64,000 bases of DNA, taken from contig CP142456.1 of NCBI GenBank assembly GCA_038049695.1, positions 45,674,001 to 45,738,000 of the forward strand, written 5' to 3'. Below, one piece after another: positions 34,466-47,005 of the stretch (the stretch's first letter is position 1; every line of letters begins with the position of its first letter). The DNA is from Cinnamomum chago. Lineage: Eukaryota > Streptophyta > Magnoliopsida > Laurales > Lauraceae. Below the pieces are notes generated by a model. The model made no database searches and was not told the DNA's origin. It saw only the letters and a list, made by a program, of their open reading frames with translations. The position numbers and the translations under genes are program-made.

Positions 34466-35304
34466 GAAGAATAATTTCTCTCAAAGTAGTGTCTACACAA
34501 ACACTAAAAGAGATACAATTTAAGCTTAATTACAATGCCTCTAAAATAGGCGAATATGAAATTGAAAATCTAACTCACACAAACACTATATGAATGCAAA
34601 GGTGTATGCTCATGATGTGTGTGTGTGTGATAACTTCAATCAAGTTAAAAGGTAAGCTCAATCAATATATGCTCAAAGCATTTAAAAGTTTAAGGCACAT
34701 AAAAAGTTTTGATTGAAGTGAAATGCAAATCACATGTATGAATACTAATTTGTTGATGAAGTGAAAATCAAAGGCTCATAAGTTGTAAGAAACTAATTAA
34801 CTCTAAACATGTGATGCATGTGCAATATTTTTTTCAAAACCAAACTAATTTAACTAAGGTTCAAATGAATGAAAACAACAAATAAAGATTCAACCAAGTA
34901 AATGAATCATGCTATAAAAGAAATCAAAGATTTTGGCTAAGCATGATTAAAGAAGATTTTAAAACAAACTTGGTTTGAAATCAAGGTGAAGAATCCAATC
35001 CAACATAGATCAAAGATTAAATGAAGAATGGATTCAACACATCATAGTTATCATGCTAAAATTCATTTACCAAAAATTTAAACAAAGCATATAACATATG
35101 ATTAGTAAAAAGTAAAGCTTACTTAAAGATTTAACTTCACTGATCCAAGCTTTAGCTTCACTAATGACCCCTTGGTCTCTCTTAGTTCATTCCCCTTTTT
35201 TCTTGTCTCCAAACTCCTCAAGAGTGGCTCTTAGTTCCTCGCTTTTTCAACTCCTTTTACAAAGGAATGGACCTCATTTTATACTAAAAAATTGAGTTCC
35301 TGTG

Positions 35305-35460
35305 AGTCCCCGGTCGACCTAGGCTCAATGGTCATAAATCTGACCGTTTGAAAAAGACCTCCAACAGCTCTTTCCCGGTTGACCTACAATGTGGTCGTTC
35401 GACCGAGTCCATGGGCTCGGTCGACCAAGCTCACTACAAGTCGATCCGGGCCCAGGGACC
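35305..35460 (-). promoter_or_regulatory. S1 LTR palindrome cluster
   Basis: CGGTCGACCTAG (35310), CCGGTTGACC, GTTCGACCGAG, CTCGGTCGACCAAG (35416) and AGTCGATCCGG, all more diverged than in E2. A degenerate TATA (ATTTTATACT, reverse) lies at about 35275. Confidence 0.7.
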
Positions 35461-35828
35461 AATTTCCCCAAAAAAGCATATTAAAAGAAAATTTCTTGTG
35501 GGGACTTTTGGGCCATTAAATCAAGCTTGGAATCATGATTTAAATCAAACTAAGAGGATTAAAAACATGAAACATAAAAAGCCTAAAATGATTTGAAATA
35601 TTTAAAACATAGTCTAGCTTGATTTATAAAACTTCTTTTCAAATTAAAATGCATCCAAGTTTAAAATCAAAACATGCATAAATCAATATTTCTACAAGTC
35701 TAAAAAACAATGCGTTTGTAAATCAATATTTCAAGATTTTATAAATCAATGCACGTGTGAAAATTCAAATGATGCTAAAATGATATTACATCCATCAAAT
35801 TGCAATATACAAAATCCCTAACATTCCA

Positions 35829-35956
35829 TGCATGCTACCTTTAGATCTAGAATGACCGCGGAATAGTAAAGGCAAATTCACAAAGAAATTAAAAAGATTG
35901 GTTGGAAAAATTACCTCAAGCAAAGAAAAAAATCCCTGGCAACGGCGCCCAAAACT
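35829..35956 (-). other. Outer gypsy-type interior with primer site
   Basis: TGGCAACGGCGCCC at 35937-35950 is the reverse of GGGCGCCGTTGCCA. That is a primer-site block found next to LTRs of several plant Ty3/gypsy groups. It is separated by a few bases from the LTR that begins at 35957. Confidence 0.7.
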
Positions 35957-37825
35957 TGATCGTCAGCCCTAAGTGCAAGGCCACGATGTAGTAATAACTC
36001 AGTGAAGTCCGAGGTCGATCCAAAGGGAGTAATTAATCGTGCAAAATCTGTCCTATTGTAAAACTAGTTCTAGCCTAAAAAAAACTATACAAATCAAATG
36101 TCCTACTTTAATTAAAAATTAATTACATGTCTGAAAAATTAATTACAACCAAAGAATAAGAAAAATCCTAATTTAGAAACCTAATCTAACCACTGCATTC
36201 ACCATAAGATTTGTCAGTCCAACCAATTGCAATAATTATTAAGATGCATAAAAATAAAATAAAATAACATCAAAGAACAAAAAAATGGATTTTAATTCTA
36301 AAACTTTGCAACGGTTACTTTGCTTGATGCCATCAAGAAAAATCAAGAACATCGCACCAAGTGCGCATTGTCACTACGCACAAAAATCTGACGTTGACCG
36401 ATTGGTGAAGACCAAGACCCCATAAACTTGATTTATTAATGAAAGACCCATTACAAGCAAATAACCATTACAAAATTATTTAAATTAAAATAAAGTGTAT
36501 CCAACCTAACCCTAGACACATGAAACACCTTACCCTAGACACATTAAACACTAAACGGAGGAGAGGGACTCGCGGTCTCGAACAGCCATCCAACCGGCTC
36601 TCATCTCGCGTTATGAAATCCAAGCAAGAAAAGATGATGAATGGCTGGTCCAATGGTGGAGCGGCGGTAGCAGCGGCGTAAAAACCCAAATAGTGGTAGC
36701 CTTAGAGAAGATCTTGGGTGAGTGAGGATGGTAGGGAGAGATGGAGAAAAAGTGATGGAGCATGGGCTGGTTGCTGGTCATCCAAAGGAGAGGGGGATAT
36801 AGGATGGATATTCAGCCCCTTTTGGTGTCTTTTTTTATATTTCTGGATAACTTGGGTTGTAAGGTTTTGGTTGGGTAAGGATTAGTAGTGTTGGGTCCAA
36901 GTTGGATTAGGATTAGGAGGGTTTTGAGAGAGTCTCAAGGGATTGGCCCACAATCCTAGTGAAATTAGGATTCTTCTTATCTCATGCAACTTTATCTCTT
37001 GGACCCACTTTGAAGAAAAACTTGCAAATCTAAATTTTCAGCTTTAAATCAAAATTTGAAACCATATGAGCAACCCCTTTTTCTTTGGACGTGTGATAGC
37101 ATGGGATAGAGGTGTTGGACATGTGAAACTTCTTTGGATAAATCTTGGTTGCAATCTTCAAAACTTGAAGCCTATCTTCTTAGATTCTCTCATGAAATCT
37201 CTTTGTGCACCCTTCCTTAAAATATTAGTACTCCTTTGGTAGCTTCCCATTCCTCCACTTGGCCCCACTTCTTTTCCAAATAAATCTCAAATAAGAAAAT
37301 CATATTTGATGTGCAAATTTTTGAAGCCAAGGTGAACCAACTATGAGCATGCAACAACTTAAAAAAAAAAAAACCATGTTGGACGTTTATCTCTCTCTTG
37401 GCATTTTGTTTCCTTCTTTAATTTATTTCTTCCGCCGGCCCCAAGAAATTGATTTTCCCTACAAAAATACAAATAATATAATCAATGACCAAAGAATTAT
37501 CTATTTATGTAGGAAAGGAACATTGCAAGATGCGGGCCCCAATTCACACTAAATAGATGCATAAAATGTCACCATTTTATTAAGTTTTCTTTAATTAAAT
37601 AAATGGTGCAAAGACAATTCATCGTTTCATGTGTGAATAAGAAATTTGTGACTTTCAATGCCAAGAAATAGAGAAATACATGTTTTTATGTGAAAATGCG
37701 ATTTTTCAATGAATTTTGACTCGAATTCAAACTTTGATGCCCAAAAAACATAGAATCATGATTTTTTTTACTAAAATGGTGCATGATTTGATGATTAAGT
37801 CCTTAATTACTCTAAAATGATGATG
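35957..37825 (-). repeat. Gypsy-type LTR of outermost element
   Basis: The inner end TGATCGTCAGCCC and the following CAGTGAAGTCCGAGGTCGATC block are typical of plant gypsy LTR ends beside a TGGCGCCGTTGCC primer site. The outer limit is taken from the end of homology with 815-1360. No coding sequence is seen; short frames near 36480 and 37343 look spurious. Confidence 0.6.
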
Positions 37826-38789
37826 AAATTATGCATTTTTAAGTTCTTATCACTTGTATAGAATACAAACCTTCCTCTAATGATCATCGTCGCCATCATC
37901 AACTCACCATTAAAAGGAACACAAACTGAAATCCTTAAGATCATTTTAGTTTTGTTAAAAGCCGAAGACAGAGAGTGAAATTTGGTTTTCATCATTTATT
38001 CGATAAAAAGACTCATTTTGCATCATATAGAAAATAAGGGACTCTTTGCAGAGGTGGAAAGGGAACGAGGTAGGATCGCCGTCGCTCTCTTCAGCCATCT
38101 ACCATCCTCGATCTAGATATAGAAAACTTGTAGAGATTCTTGGAGCTCTTTGTCAACAATTTAATCCCTTTTTCAATACCTATTAAAACTATATATATAT
38201 ATGCACTTGTTTTTACTTGAAAATTAACCATATCCATCCAACACCCAACCTGTAAGTCAACCTCAACAAGCACCTGACTTGCAAATCAACCCAACACATC
38301 CACGATTCATTTGTTTTTTCATCATCTGCATCCCACCAGTAGAACTCTTGGTCAAAACCTGAAGATCCACCCAATCCATTACTCACCTTAACTACAAATC
38401 ACTCCAACCCAATATGCACCCACCTATTCCCTCCCCTCATCACAAAGCTGTGTAAAGAGAGGGGCTGGGCAAGGATCCGGCCTTGGTAGAGGGGGGGAAC
38501 GAAGAGGGAGGGAGGGATATCATTTGGTAAGGAAAAGAGAGAGAAATTAGGGGGAGATTTGCTGAGTGAGGGAGAGAAGCATAAACTTCGAGAATTTGTT
38601 GTGTGATGGTTTCGGTAAAGAGGGATGAAGAAACATTTTAGAGATGGATTTGTGCCAGTGAGTCTACTATGGGAAAAAAATGAAATTTAATTGTTTTCAA
38701 TTTCTTTATCCCACAGGTCATGTTTTATGAAATTGGTCTAGTGAAAACGTCTATGGGGAATGACGAACATGTTCCGAATGGTTTTATCC
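37826..38789. other. Unassigned sequence
   Basis: No gene recognised. It holds an AT dinucleotide run near 38193 and a purine-rich stretch, GAGGGAGGGAGGGA-like, at about 38450-38580. It may be the flank into which the copia fragment at 38790 was inserted or recombined. Confidence 0.4.
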
Positions 38790-40122
38790 CATGGGAACTA
38801 GAGAACGCTCTGTTAATGAAGGAGAGATCATTGTGAATCTTGAATCGGAAGCAAATACAGAGGCGGTGTTAGTGGTAGTAGTTATTTTAAAAATTTTAAA
38901 TATTGATTTGATTTTGTTAGACATTCTGTATATACCATCTTTAAAACGGGATTTAATTTCAGTATCAAGTTTAGTGAATAATGGTTATTCTGTCAACTTC
39001 GGTACCGAAGTGGTAATTAAGAGGAATGGTTCCTTTATATGTTTTGGCAAGGTAATCAACGGTTTATATTTGTTAACTCCTATAATGTATGAGATGCAAG
39101 ACATCAAAATAGAAATCAAGTAAAATAGACCATCATTAAAGAGAAAGTCACCTTCATCTAATCCAACGAAACTTTGGCATGCACCTAAGGCTAGGTCACA
39201 TTAACCTTGATAGGATTGCCAAGCTATTTGGTATCTTGCCTTCATTGGTGGTAGAACCAATACCTCCATGGAACGTAAAATGATAAAAAGACCATTTTCT
39301 TCTAAGGCCAATCAGGCCAAAGATTTATTGGAATTAGTCCATACTAATGTATGCGGTCGATGAATGTAAGAGCGAGAGGTGGTTTAGAGTACTTTATCAC
39401 TTTCACAGATGAATACTCAAAGTATGAATGCATATACATGATGCACCGCAAGTTCGAGGCTCTTGAAAAGTCAAAGAGTTTTGAACGGAACTGGAGAGAC
39501 AATTAGGTAAAAGTATCAAGGCTCTTCGATCGGATCGAGGAGGAAAATACCTTTCATCTGAATTTATGGGATACTTACTAGGATTTGGGTTCTATCACAA
39601 TTGTTTTCTCTTGGAATGCCTCAACAAAATAGAGTAGCAGAAAGAAGGAATATGACTCTTTTAGATATAATTAGGTCTATGTTAATTTTCTCGGGATTAC
39701 CCACATCCTTTTGGGGATATGCCTTGGATACTGCGATATACATACTAAATCTCATACCATCTAAGTCTGTACCTAAGACTCTCCAGGGATTTTGGTATAG
39801 GCGAAAGCCTAGTCTGTAGCATTTACACATTTGTGGTTGTCCAACACATGTGTTGAAGGTAAAGACGGATAAGTTAGAATTGAAATCGGAAGTTTGCACT
39901 TTTGTAAGATATCCAAAAGGAACTAAAGGTTGTGGTTGTTCTATAATCCTGGAGAGCAAAAGTTGCTTGTTAGCACCAATGAGGTTTTTCTAGAAGAAGA
40001 TTATATGATTGACCAGAGAGCCTTATATCGGGTTGTCCTAGAAGTGATTCAAGAGAAAACAATACTAAGTCCAGTAAGAACCAACTCGAGAATCCACACT
40101 TACCTGAACTGTTGTTGTTGAC
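38790..40122 (+). pseudogene. Copia fragment: protease end to integrase
   Basis: Homologous to Copia1 from just after the protease active site through integrase to the region before RT. Recognisable pieces are 38791-39123 (LISVSSLVNNGYS, GTEVVIKRNGSFIC), the HHCC zone near 39160-39290, PQQNRVAERRN near 39618 and the FLEEDYMIDQ segment near 39988. It carries a stop at 39121 and several frameshifts between 39124 and 39600 and near 39935. RT, RNase H and LTRs are absent, so it is a fragment, not an element. It is closer to Copia1 than to Copia2. Confidence 0.88.
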
Positions 40123-41128
40123 ACAAAAAAAAATGTCACTTTGCCTCTTCATACCCTTTCAAACATTAAGAAACCGAATGAAGTTCCATCCAACCACAAC
40201 AGGCAATGCTACCTCAAGCATCAAATCTTGTCAAAATCATCTAGAAACTTCAAGATCCTTCAAAAGAGTCATAAGGAGAGTATACATGAAGTTTTGGGCC
40301 ATTTCGACATCATTTGGCCTAACATCACTCTTCCAACAGCCGAACAGGAGCTCCCGGCGGCGATGAATCTAGAGACTTTGTTTCACAAAATAGAGCATAT
40401 AGTTGGGCTCAAAATGCCACTAAAAAGTACTGTAGCAAATTCCAGGCCATTCTGACACTGTTTGGCCCCAAAAGCAAAGAGTCGCATGTGGTTTGGGAAT
40501 TTAACACGCTAGGTTAGAATGTGAAATGGTTTGGATTAATTGTAATTGGTGGCCTTAGATGGGTTGAATTACTAGCTAGCCTGATTTGTGATGAATGGGA
40601 AGGATGGAGGCACTTTTTCTGCATGTTTGGCCATGAAATGGTCTGAGGAGGAAGTGGCAGAAAGCCCATTTTCGGGGCTGCAGTATGCTATCCGATCGAT
40701 CAGTCGCACTATTCGATCGATCAGACAAGGGACATGCCTCAGTTACTAAGGTCGTCCACTGTTCGATCGATCGGGCACTATCGGACAGAGGAAACCTTGG
40801 ATAACTGGGAGGTGCCCAGGTCTAATTGATTGGGCCCTTTGTTTGATCGATCAAACAGCGTCACTAACTGGGAGTAATTCAGTGTTGTCCGATCGATCAG
40901 AGAGTAATTGCTTCCCTGGACATAATGACTTCGAACCTTTATAACTTTTAATTCGTCTGTTGGATTTCTACATGTTACATATTGATGGAAAGCCCTTGAG
41001 ATGTAGAATCCAATGGTTCTGGTTTTACTACGATCGGAGATCGAGAAGTGATGGAAAAACCCAGATAAATGATCCATCTCATGTTTATTTGGAAATGAGA
41101 CTGTTAACCTAGGTTTGAGACTTAGGTA
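40123..41128 (+). other. Unassigned LTR-like stretch with GATCGATC palindromes
   Basis: No gene is visible. It continues at 50046 once the S solo LTR E3 is removed. The palindrome cluster at 40690-40915 and the LTR-3'-like sequence around 51100-51200 suggest one large, diverged gypsy-like LTR, but no boundaries can be fixed. Confidence 0.4.
40690..40915 (+). repeat. Palindrome cluster, GATCGATC type
   Basis: CCGATCGATCAG (40691), TTCGATCGATCAGA (40712), TTCGATCGATCGGG (40755), TTGATCGATCAAA (40843) and CCGATCGATCAG (40890). Confidence 0.82.
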
Positions 41129-41629
41129 CTGGGTGAAAGTCCTGGATCCTAACCCTAGAGGGGGGGGGGGTGAATAGGGTGAGGTACAATATGTGACCAA
41201 TTATGACAAATTTTAACTTCTTAACATAAACTAGTGACAAGTGATGATAAACAAACAAAATACGGAAGCTAATAAAACAATCACCACAAGCAAACACCAC
41301 TACACAAAGATTTATAGTGGTTCGGCCTCAATGCCTACATCCACTACCGGCTTGTGATCCAATCACTGAAAGTCCGGGGATCCGAACCCTAGAGGGGGGG
41401 GGGGTGAATAGGGTGAGCTTCATTTATGACCAATTTTAATCAATTTTAACTTCTTTAAAACGAACTAGTCACAAGTGATGATTACACATAAAATGCGGAA
41501 GCTTAATAACAACAATCACCACAAAGCAATCACCATCACACAAGGATTTATAGTGGTTCCGCCTCAATGCCTACATCCACTACCGGCTTGTGAACCAACT
41601 CCCCACCGGATTTCCACTATTTATGCTTT

Positions 41630-41755
41630 TCAATAGGCTAAGCAATAACCTTTACAATATGCTTTTCAAGGCTTAGCAATAACCTTTACAATGATATTTT
41701 TCAAGGCTTAACATCAACCTCTACACTATGCTTTTCTTAGGCTAAGCAATAACCT
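41630..41755 (-). repeat. S LTR U5 minisatellite (E2 3' LTR)
   Basis: Four reverse units of AGGCTTAGCAATAACCTTT type. Confidence 0.83.
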
Positions 41756-43040
41756 CTTCAACCACAAGGTTGGTTATCTCACTAAGATAGTGTCTATAAT
41801 ACACTTGATGGAGATTCAATTAAGCTCATTACATTGCCTCTTAATTAGGCGGATATGGAAGTGTAAAACTAACTCACACAAACACTTAATGAATGCAAAG
41901 ATGTATGCTCATGATGTGTGTGTGTGATGTCCTCAATCATTTTGAAAATGAAAGCTCATAAATGTATGCCTAAGGCTTTTGAAAGTTTTAGCTCAAAAAC
42001 ATTTATGATTGAGGAAATAATGCAAGTCACATGTTAAAAGTAACAACTTGTTAATGATGTCAAAGATACACAAGTTGTATGAAATGAATTAGCTCTAAAC
42101 ATGTGATGCATAGGGATGTCAATCAACTCAACAATGTAGCTCAAAACATAAAAATAGATTTGATTGAAATTAGGGGACAAATCATATGTAATTATAAATA
42201 CAACTTGAAAAAGATATACCTATCAAAGTAAGGCAAGTTGTGAAACTTTAAAACAATAATACACATATGATTTGTAAAGATGTTGAATCCACAACATAAG
42301 ATATATTTTGAAAGAGATTTTCTTATGATGAAAAACAACACCCAAAGATTCAACCAAGTATATGAATCATGTTACATATAATTTCAAAGATTATTCCATT
42401 AACATGATCTACTTAGATTTCCCAAATAAAGTACTACTTGGATTGAATCAATGGTGATGCATCCAAAACAATAGATCAATTCAAAATATAAAACATGCTA
42501 AGGATACAACACATCATAGGTTAACATGCTACTAAAGATTTATCAAAGATAAAACAAAACATGAAAACATATGATTTGTAAAGAAGTTGAATCCAAAACA
42601 TAAGATAGTTTTGAAAGTGATTTTCTTATGATGGAAAACAACAACCATAGATTCAACCAAGTATAGGAATCATGTTACATATAATTTCAAAGGTTCTTTC
42701 ATTAACATGATCTACTTAGATTTACCAAAGATAAAGTACTACTTGGATTGAATCAATGGTGATGTATCCAAAACAATAAATCAATTCAAAACATAAAACA
42801 TGTTAAGGATACAACACAACATAGTTTATCATGCTACAAATGATTTACCAAAAAAAAAACAAAGCATGAAAACATATGATTAAGGAAAGTAGAGCCTACT
42901 TGGTGATTTAACTTCATTAATCCAAGCTTTAGCTTTCCTAATGATCTCCTTCATCCCTTAGTTCATTTCCCTTTGATATGCCTCAAAACCCCTCAAGGAG
43001 GGCCTTAAAATTCCCAACTTTTGGCAAAGGAAAGAACTCA

Positions 43041-43215
43041 TATTTATAGCAAAAAGTGCCCAACGGCTAGTCCTCGGTCAACCTGCAAACAGGTCTCGGT
43101 CGACCGAGATCACACAGCGGTCAGAAAAATGACCGTTGGTGCATCAGGGCCACTTTCCGCCTGCAGTTTTCCCGGTCGACCGGGACCCCTGGGCCGGTCT
43201 ACCGGCCACACTGCT
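43041..43215 (-). promoter_or_regulatory. E2 3' LTR palindromes and TATA box
   Basis: Reverse TATA TATTTATAGC at 43041-43050. Just above are CGGTCAACCTG (43075), TCGGTCGACCGAGA (43097), CCCGGTCGACCGGG (43171) and GGCCGGTCTACCGGCC (43193). Confidence 0.8.
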
Positions 43216-43586
43216 GGGGCCAAAAATTCCAACTTTGCATTTTTCAAAGATTTTCTTTGTGGAACTTTTTGGGCCACTAAACCAAGCTTGAATACATGAA
43301 TTAAATCATTCTAAGATGGTTTAAAAATATGAAACATAAAAAGCCTAAAATGATTCAAAAGTTTAAAACCAAAGGCTAGCTTGATTTCTAAAACTCTTTT
43401 AAAAAACAAATGCATCCAAGTTTTAAAAGCAAATCATGCATAAATTGATACTTTTACAAATCTTAAAAGCAATGCATGAATAAAATAAGATTTCAAGATT
43501 TCTTAAATTAATGCATATGTGTGTGAATCAAATGATGCTAGAATGATTATGCATCCATCAAATTGCAATCTACAAAAACCCTAACA

Positions 43587-44040
43587 ATCTCCCCCTTTGC
43601 AATTTGATGGCAACTTACTCATCATTGAAATTACACAGTTAATCTTCAGCTCCCCCTAAGCTGGACAAGTCTTGAAATCTTCTTGGATGCTCCTCCTCTT
43701 AGCTTGGGCTCTTGGGCTCTTTTCTTCAATCTTCTTGATGCTTGGAGCTTGATCATTCTTCAAGCTTTCTTTTCATCTTCCTCTCTATGGCCAAGCATCT
43801 TCTTTAGCTCCAAGCTTTCTTTCTTCTATTTGCTCTCCCCCTTTGACCATGCCTCTCTCTCCCTTTGGCAAGGTATGCATTCTCTCCCCTTGTAGAAGAT
43901 CATACACAACTCTCCTTAGGAAGCTTGGACATTCTCTTCACCTTTAGAGAACTTGAAAGCTCTCTCCCCCTTTGAAGAGTAGGAGATCTTTGAGTACTTG
44001 AACTTTCTCTCCCCCTTTGCCATTAAATTGCAAAGGTACC
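43587..44040 (-). repeat. E2 multiple polypurine tracts (reverse)
   Basis: Repeated CTCCCCCTTTG or CTCCCCTT words at about 43590, 43640, 43835, 43860, 43885, 43965 and 44010. The one touching the LTR (ATCTCCCCCTTTG, 43587) is the expected primer. Confidence 0.83.
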
Positions 44041-46612
44041 TACACACATGAAATAAGGAAAATACCTTTAGTAGCACCTGTTAACAAATGAAATCGAAAA
44101 TGAAATACATAACAGGCTATCATGTATGGAAGTTATCTCTAAGGGCTCAAAGGCAATCCAATGGTCAATTTGATCAAAACTAATACTTCCTATGAAGGTT
44201 TACACTCCCCTTCAATCCATTCTCTTCTTTTGTCAAACTTTTGACAAGATATAACTATTTGGTTCAAGAAGTAGATGGTTTAACCAAATGAGGGTCAACT
44301 TCAAGGAAAGGATTAGATTCATTTAACTATAAGGCTCAATATGATCAAATTACCAAAAGAAAGCAAGGTCTAATGAGAAAAACAATCATGGATACCAATT
44401 GGAAAAATAAAGAATACCAATTGAGATTTAGGGATAAGTCTATTAAACACAATCACTCTAAAATGGATTTAAAGATATACCTATTAGGAAAAATCCAAAT
44501 TAGAGCTATCCATGATGAAATGGGGTTTATTAATCATAGCATCAAATAATCTAACTATGGAAAGCATATGCTATGAAGGTTTTGAAAACATTTCATTCAA
44601 TCAATAAATATGACTATTAAAGTGCAAGATGAGTGAAATGAAATTCAAACATGAAGCCAACCTCAACTAATAACCAACCAATATTATGAACACATAAACA
44701 TGGTGGTCATGAGATATACCTATATGAGCAAGAGAGGTGGCAAACATGAACATTATGATGCTAATGGTGTGTGACATGGAACAAATATATAACTATCAAG
44801 CTCAATCCAATGTACACAATGTCTATCACATTCACAAGAAATCAAATCAAACGAAAATTTTACCAATTGAATTTGACAATATGATAAAGAGCAAGGATGT
44901 GACAAACACAAAATTTCATCAAGCATCATAAATGGATATTCATCACTTTTAAAGATATGACTAATGTGCATAGTGATGAACAAGAGCAATGCAAAAGGAT
45001 ATAACTTTGTAATGCATGCAATTTCTAAAGTGACTAAATCATATGAATTCAACATCTAAGTTATCCATCAAACACATAGAAATATGAGGAATGGATTTCA
45101 AAGAGTTTCATATGATCAAGATCACTACTATGAAGTTGAAACATGTATAAGAATGACATCATTTAGAGAATACACATGAATCAACATCATAACCATCCAA
45201 ATAGAAATGACTATAAGGCATAGAGGATGGATTTGAGTTCTAGTATGGTTTCTACAAATATAATAAATATCACAACCATACATAGAACAATTTGACATTT
45301 GCATAGAGAGGATCAATCAACACTCAAGATCTAACTCATACCATATCATCAATAAAAAATATAACTATGTAATCACAAGAAGGTATGAAGTTAAAGGTAT
45401 CAATCTATCATGTAACATCTCCACTCTTAGCAAATGTACTAAGCTTACAATGCAATGGAAAATGGATATGAGGTTTAAACCAAATGAACTTAGCACATAA
45501 AATCACATATGTACATAAAAAGCTCAAAAACAAGATTTTACTATAAAGCACATAAACAATCATCAAATTGAATTAATGAGAATATACCAAGTTAGGCACA
45601 AACATGCAAATCAATGAAACCATATCCAACCAAGCAATGTAAGACATCAAAATCAATTTGCATAAAGAATGTAACTAAATGAGCAAAGATGCAAATTGTT
45701 TGTAAAAACTATTTCCTTCCAAAAGATATAATCATAATTAAGCACAAGGAAATAAATTCAAGGAAAATGCTTCTATAAATACAACCAATCAAGCTTAGAA
45801 CATTTTCCAAAGTTTCTCAAATCACTTCAACATTTGAAATTCGAACAAGGAATCATTTAGAATTAAGAGCAAGTGAATTTGAAAAACAAGAAGTGTACAA
45901 TTATAAATTGAACACATATTTTCCATACCAAGAGATATAACTTTGAAAACTCAATGGAAAACTAAAATTGCTTCAAATCATTTGATTTACAAAAAGGATC
46001 TAACTATGACAAACATCAAATGATTTTCCAACATCAATTGATCATGAAAAATCTAGCTATGAAAGCATTTGTAATCACAATCAATTGATCATGAATAGAT
46101 AAGCACTACAAGAGATATAACTATATGAACAAAATGCAAATCCATCATGAAAGTATTGCAATCAAATGATTTTGAAAACCAAGAGATATAACTTAAAAGT
46201 TCATGAAGACAAAATCAAATGATCACAAAGAAACATTGCATTTTAAAAGATGTGACTTAAAAAAACAAAATGTAAATGTACTATGACCAACAAATAGATA
46301 TAACTAAAAAGATTAGGTTGGTCTAGGGGGATCAAGGCCTAAAGGTTAGTCTAAATGAGTACCAATGAAGATTCACCAAAGGTCTTGATAAGGATGTCCT
46401 TGAGCGATCACTTTGAGGACTCACCAACTCTTAAAGATATAACTTGAAAAAGTCTTAGAGTGGTGCAAAGAAACTAGGGGAAAATCCATTTTCAAACATA
46501 GTGGAAATCTTTAAAAAGATATGCAATAAATCACAACACTAGGGTTCAAATCTAGCAAGGATCAACTCCGGGTTGTTAAACCCTAAAATGGAGTAACCCG
46601 CTCTGATACCAA
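44041..46612 (-). other. E2 non-coding interior and primer site
   Basis: AT-rich body homologous to 17700-19760 of E1a. The primer site, CTCTGATACCAATT in reverse, is at about 46600-46612, directly next to the LTR end. Sequence near 46320-46400 corresponds to the 3' end of gag in E1a but has no open frame. Confidence 0.75.
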
Positions 46613-46879
46613 TTGAAAGTCTCGGGATCCGAACCCTAGAGGGGGGGGGGGGTGAATAGGGTGAGCTTCATTTATGACCAATTTTAATCAATTTTAACTT
46701 CTTTAAAACAAACTAGTCACAAGTGATGATTACACATAAAATGCGGAAGCTTAATAACAACAATCACCACAAAGCAATCACCATCACACAAGGATTTATA
46801 GTGGTTCCGCCTCAATGCCTACATCCACTACCGGCTTGTGAACCAACTCCCCACCGGATTTCCACTATTTATGCTTTTC

Positions 46880-47005
46880 AATAGGCTAAGCAATAACCTT
46901 TACAATATGCTTTTCAAGGTTTAGCAATAACCTTTACAATGATGTTTTTCAAGGCTTAACATCAACCTCTACACTATGCTTTTCTTAGGCTAAGCAATAA
47001 CCTCT
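46880..47005 (-). repeat. S LTR U5 minisatellite (E2 5' LTR)
   Basis: Four reverse units of AGGCTAAGCAATAACCT type, matching 41630-41755 almost base for base. Confidence 0.83.

Larger units (their letters stand above)
1951..35823 (-). mobile_element. S-family solo LTR (S1), split by Copia1
   Basis: The two halves are 1951-1983 and 34048-35823. Together they make a reverse LTR of about 1.8 kb that begins TGAAAGTCTGGGATCC and ends CCCTAACA, i.e. TGTTAGGG...TTTCA in element orientation. The flanking TSD is TTCCA at 1946-1950 and 35824-35828. No S-family primer site, gag or polypurine tract adjoins it, so it is a solo LTR left by LTR-LTR recombination. Copia1 inserted at the G-run near its end. 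The LTR carries a palindrome cluster (about 35305-35460), a degenerate TATA just below it, and a U5 minisatellite (about 34300-34465). Confidence 0.85.
41367..43586 (-). repeat. E2 3' LTR with 300-bp internal duplication
   Basis: Two tandem copies of a unit of about 305 bp lie at about 42290-42860, each with AACCAAGTATA, AACATGATCTACTTAGATTT and AAGTACTACTTGGATTG. The 5' LTR has one copy. Confidence 0.85.

Noticed and set aside
36480-37552. Possible host gene between the nest and the copia fragment
   Set aside because: Frames are under 70 codons with no splice-supported continuation or domain, and the stretch falls in the gypsy-type LTR.
40778-41300. Minus-strand frames of 140 and 63 codons
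   Set aside because: They cross the boundary of solo LTR E3 and its TSD, so they cannot be an old gene; no domain is visible.
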